In this document: positions 59,871 to 64,000 of the stretch, one piece after another
Layout: each line of letters begins with the position of its first letter
Numbering within the stretch: the stretch's first letter is position 1
DNA from: Epiperipatus broadwayi
Taxonomy: Eukaryota; Onychophora; Udeonychophora; Euonychophora; Peripatidae
Length of the DNA: 64,000 nucleotides
Assembly: GCA_028023455.1 (NCBI GenBank)
Contig: JAQFVV010006336.1
Coordinates: 1,072,224 to 1,136,223 of the forward strand
Reading direction: 5' to 3'
The notes under the pieces: model-generated
Database searches by the model: none
The model's input: the letters and a program-made list of their open reading frames with translations, nothing else
What the model was told of the DNA's origin: nothing
Made by a program: the position numbers and the translations under genes

Positions 59871-62800
59871 TTAAGGTCAGAAAAAGGGAATATGTCAGCA
59901 TGTAGCACCAGAATGTGTTGTGGGGGGATCAATGTTTTTGATCTAAAGGATTGTCCAAAAGATGCAGTAGCAATGCAACCTCACCATTTGATTTGTCTTG
60001 TATGTGTTCTCATGCAAAGCTGAGTTTTCACATGAGTTCTCTGCAATGGTGCTTGTCCCTACCTTTTTCCAATTGGTAAAAACCTTGAAAGTTGTGTATG
60101 GAAGGGTGGCAATGCATTTAAAATTATTATTATGTAATAGTATGTCAGGTAGGATGTAAGATCATCACTTGGAATGTACATTTCAAGAGTTATGGTCAGT
60201 TGATTTCTAGATACCCTCACATGATATGGTAGAGATCTGTGAAGTGTGCACATTTGCAGAGTTTCATGAAGCACATCAGTGGACTATAAGATTTTGTGTG
60301 CAATGACATCTAGGTCTGATAATGGCTAATATGAACAGAACTGTTCTAGAGGCCAAAGTTTGGTTGCATAAATGACATTTTTATGTGTTTCAACACATAA
60401 AAAGTGCCACCAGGTAGCTTGTATGATCTAAAAAAATAAGTACCCATTTTTTAAAATTTTTATTATAGAAACCTATAAGATAATTTTTTTTTAGTACTTT
60501 TCAAGAAATCATTATTGTATTTTGAACATTTTCTGAATATCACATTAGGATGTACAGAATTTATTTTTTAGTATTATGAATGACTGTTTTAGTTTATTCA
60601 AGATGAATATTTTTGTCCAATATTGTATAATTGGAACAACAAATAAATCATTAAAAGCAGTCATAGAAGTTCATGGTTCATGAATAAAACAATGATCAAG
60701 ACATTTATGAAATATCACTATTAGCATATAAAAGTATTCTCAGCTGGATTAATAGAATTATGATACCATTTTTAGAACTATTTACATATATTTGAAAATT
60801 TTCAACTAAATATGTACACTAGCCCTGATTATCACAATCTTTCTCATTATTTTCTACAATATTTTGCTACAAATTAGTTATGTGTACAGCTTATATATGA
60901 CTTAAATACTGATTTATCATTTTTAAAATCTATATTCGTTCTATTAATAATATAATAATATATTGCCTAAAATAATATTTGATACATTGATATATTTTTC
61001 TAAAACATGGTAAATCTTTATTAAAGTTATATACTAGTAGATTACAGTTTTAATCTATATTATATTCATATATTGTCTTAAAAAAGTTATAGAATCATGC
61101 TTCTTTTAATGAATTCACTACGAGTTTAATCATTAAAAGAAAAATAGTCAAAATTCTTCACATTCAAGAACTCCAAAAATAAAAAAAACACATTTTAAAA
61201 ATATATCATGCCATACTAACTTCATAAACTTCAGAATTCTAATTAATAATTTAATAGCTGTGAAATTAGCATAACCAATAGTTGCCTTTAAAGAAAAAAA
61301 TATCAATTTTTTAATTAATGCATTTAGGATAAAATCAGTTTTTAGCAATACTATCATTTTATTTTTACAAAACATTAATTAAAGATCTGTGCAACAGTGT
61401 GTCAATGTAAGTACATCTGTAAAACCATCTTACAACTTGAGTGTGGATTCATCCAAGCTCATTTATGTTAATTTCTCTTTAATTATAATGTATTTATTAT
61501 AGCCAACATGTACATTATGCCAAAATTCAGTAACAAACTGATTATGTCATTTTCAATAACATTGAACCATTGTTTATTATTTTAATATGCATTAAATTTC
61601 TAGAAAAAAATCTCTTACCAGCAGTCAGGAAATATTAACACCATTCAACAAGAAATAAAAGCTTTTTTTTTTAAAAAATTAATTTTCTGAATTTAATGTT
61701 GGATTAAAAATAGTGTTAAATTGAAAGCAGATATAATTGTACAAAATAATTTCTAATATCAATAGCTTTTTATTGAAACATCTGACATTAAAAAAATAGA
61801 AGATACTAAATTATAATAAATCCAACATCATATAAATTTCATTTACACAAGTGATTTTTATTATTAAAAATCATATAGCCACCTACCTGTTCATTTAAAC
61901 TTTCTTCCTGTGGAAGACAATTTTACTTAAATCAGCTATATCAATTCTAAACATTTCAGTCTTAAAAGTTCACATCAATTAAAGCATGTAACTATACATT
62001 GTAACAATTGAAATTTTTTACCTTTATTATTACTATAACTTCTTGCTTTGCTGACTCTATAATTGCTATCATTTCAGATATTTCTGTCTTTTTAATGAGA
62101 AATATGAGCATCTAGTTTGTGAGACAAACTACTTTTAAATAATTTTTTACCTCACATTTGCGGAGAGCAAAGAAAGAGTTCTAGAGTTGATGTTTAAACA
62201 TGCAGTTACCTGCTTCTGTGCAAAATTAAAACTAGCAAATTCATTTAAATTAAAAAAAAATAAAGACTATTGTATAAAGTTTGATTCATATATAAAATAA
62301 AAAAGTATCAGTTAATATTTGATTATATTTTTTTAATTAAAGAAATTAATTTAAAGTTCTTTATTAATATATAATAATAATAAAGTTTTTTTTACATAGA
62401 AAGTCTAAAAAGATATATTACAAATCAACTTATAATATCCACCTATTATAGTTTTCTAGATTAAATCTATTACTGCATTTAAGATGCGTTTGTCTATTCA
62501 CAAAATAAACATCTGCAGGATATTATTAAATGATTTGTAATTATTTCTGAGAAATGATCAAGAGATGTCTGAAATAAAGACCATTTGAATAATATAGATG
62601 TTCCATCACCTGACTTGAATTTGAAGTTTTTATTAATATGAGATATTGAACTTTTTCTGTTTTTATTCAAATAATGTAAATTCTGCTTTTTTTAGAAGAA
62701 ATTCTTATATAAAGTATTAACTTTTATACATAAGACATCTTTTAAAACTATTTTATGGGTATAATTAGATTGTAATACGAGTTAAAGGAAAGTTGCATTA

Positions 62801-64000
62801 TTATCAGTTTATATAATTTGTTTGTTATTAATTTAATTTAAGGAATAAAATCTTTAAATCTTTTTATTTAATAAATAAAATTAAAAGAAAGTAATCAAAA
62901 TATTTTTAATAAATATATATTTTGACAAATTAGTTGCAGATTTAAAAAACAAAAATCGATAAAAGTTTTAATAAATTATGTAAGCATAATAAAACAAATT
63001 CGTTAATAGTGAAAATTAAATTAATTATTTATCCCATTTAATACTGCATTCTATCAAAAATTATCAGTATGGTATTGATTTCTCTATCAGAACTTATATT
63101 ATATAACTCAATAAAATAAAAAATCAGCTGTCTTAATGTTGAAATTATTGATTATCTTATTAGTTGTATTTAGAAATATCCTGTTTTTAAAATATTCAAA
63201 GAATTTAAAATCTCACCTGATAAATATCTTTTATTGATTTGCAAAAGTTTTACTTAGATTTGATTACAAACTCTTAGAAATCTCGTAGAGATATTTTTAA
63301 TATAAAGAAAAGTGAATTCTTATATTTTTTTTAAAAGAAATTGAAGTATGATCGCTGATATATGTAATACTTTCATTATAATCTTTCATAAATTACTTTT
63401 AAACCCATTAGATTTAAATAACAATAAATAAATAAAAAAAAGAATCTATAATCTATTGACATTTTCAATGAAATAACGCTATCTTAAAAAAAAGAAGAGG
63501 GGGGTATTGGAGATTAAAAATATTAAAAAAAAAAACGCTCTTAGAGTAGAAAGAGATGTCTTCTAATTGACTATTTTGGTAAAAAGCTTACATTTCTATT
63601 GTTTACCTTTGATTTTTACTGTTCAATATATATATATTTTATAAAAGCAATATCCCTAGAGTTTGTTAATAATTTAATAAGAAACCAAGAAGAATACGGA
63701 TAGGTAAGATGCCATTAAAACTTCAACCGCCATAATCTTTCAAATGCCTGAAAAACTTATCTTCCAATGTAGACAATACATTATTATACCTTATAATAGT
63801 CAACAAAACTATTTATTCTTCAACAAATGTTTTAGAAATTATCTCCAACTTGATTAAATGATTCTCTCTCAGTTTTTTATAATGGTTTGTCAACATTAAT
63901 ACATGCGTTTTTTTATGTTCATAGTGTAAAGATTCTATATTTTTTTCTAAATTATTATTTAAAAATATTTTCTCTAAGTATATTAAAATTTATAAAAGGC
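59871..64000. other. AT-rich sequence, nothing assignable
   Basis: The stretch 59880-60420 is noticeably less AT-rich than its surroundings and holds a minus-strand open frame of 71 codons (60059-60274) with no recognised motif; it may be an old repeat. From 60430 to the end I see only AT-rich sequence with short homopolymer and TA runs. Confidence 0.5.

Overview
This window looks like non-coding nuclear DNA from a repeat-rich metazoan. By eye it is roughly three-quarters A+T, and no operon-like gene packing is visible. Transposable elements of the animal type dominate: RTE-clade LINEs, Penelope-like elements (PLEs), an LTR element, short tRNA-derived SINEs, foldback elements and many (AT)n, (CA)n and (TTA)n microsatellites. 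An arthropod or other invertebrate is my best guess, but nothing fixes the species. I recognise no host protein-coding gene; every open frame that I can assign is retroelement-derived, and most are broken. A gap of exactly 500 N lies at 6780-7279.

Layout. 0.6-2.3 kb: a 365-bp element with 62-bp terminal inverted repeats, a partial inverted copy of it, then an inverted dimer of a PLE 3' end, one arm of which carries a SINE insertion with a 15-bp target duplication. 8.7-10.2 kb: a truncated PLE with an inverted copy of its own 3' end in front. 11.8-17.7 kb: a complete-looking LTR element (LTRs about 1.62 kb, TGTACC...GGTACA) that has one coiled-coil reading frame and no visible pol. 18.1-18.4 kb: a foldback with a hammerhead-ribozyme-like core at its apex. 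20.9-31.8 kb: four plus-strand copies of one RTE LINE in different states of decay (20.9-23.5, 24.3-25.6, 27.1-27.7 and 29.2-31.8 kb), the oldest split by a second foldback that carries decayed hammerhead-like motifs. 32.4-33.9 kb: a LINE 3' fragment, a second PLE and a third foldback. 41.5-43.7 kb: a 326-bp near-perfect palindrome, a third PLE and a tandemly duplicated SINE. 44.0-44.5 kb: the C-terminal end of a different LINE. 52.5-53.9 kb: a minus-strand RTE copy interrupted by a second SINE. The rest, including almost all of 54-64 kb, is AT-rich sequence with tandem repeats and nothing I can assign.

How the parts relate. The RTE copies form an age series: 29.2-31.8 kb is nearly open (one in-frame stop plus a 5' frameshift), while 20.9-23.5 and 24.3-25.6 kb are heavily mutated. 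The SINEs have no protein of their own and presumably used a LINE-encoded reverse transcriptase. The PLEs share the typical order of reverse transcriptase, GIY-YIG endonuclease and inverted terminal (pLTR-like) repeats. The most unusual material is the set of foldbacks, several of which carry hammerhead-like cores; this fits the published link between PLEs and hammerhead ribozymes. The best case is on the minus strand at 18246-18304.
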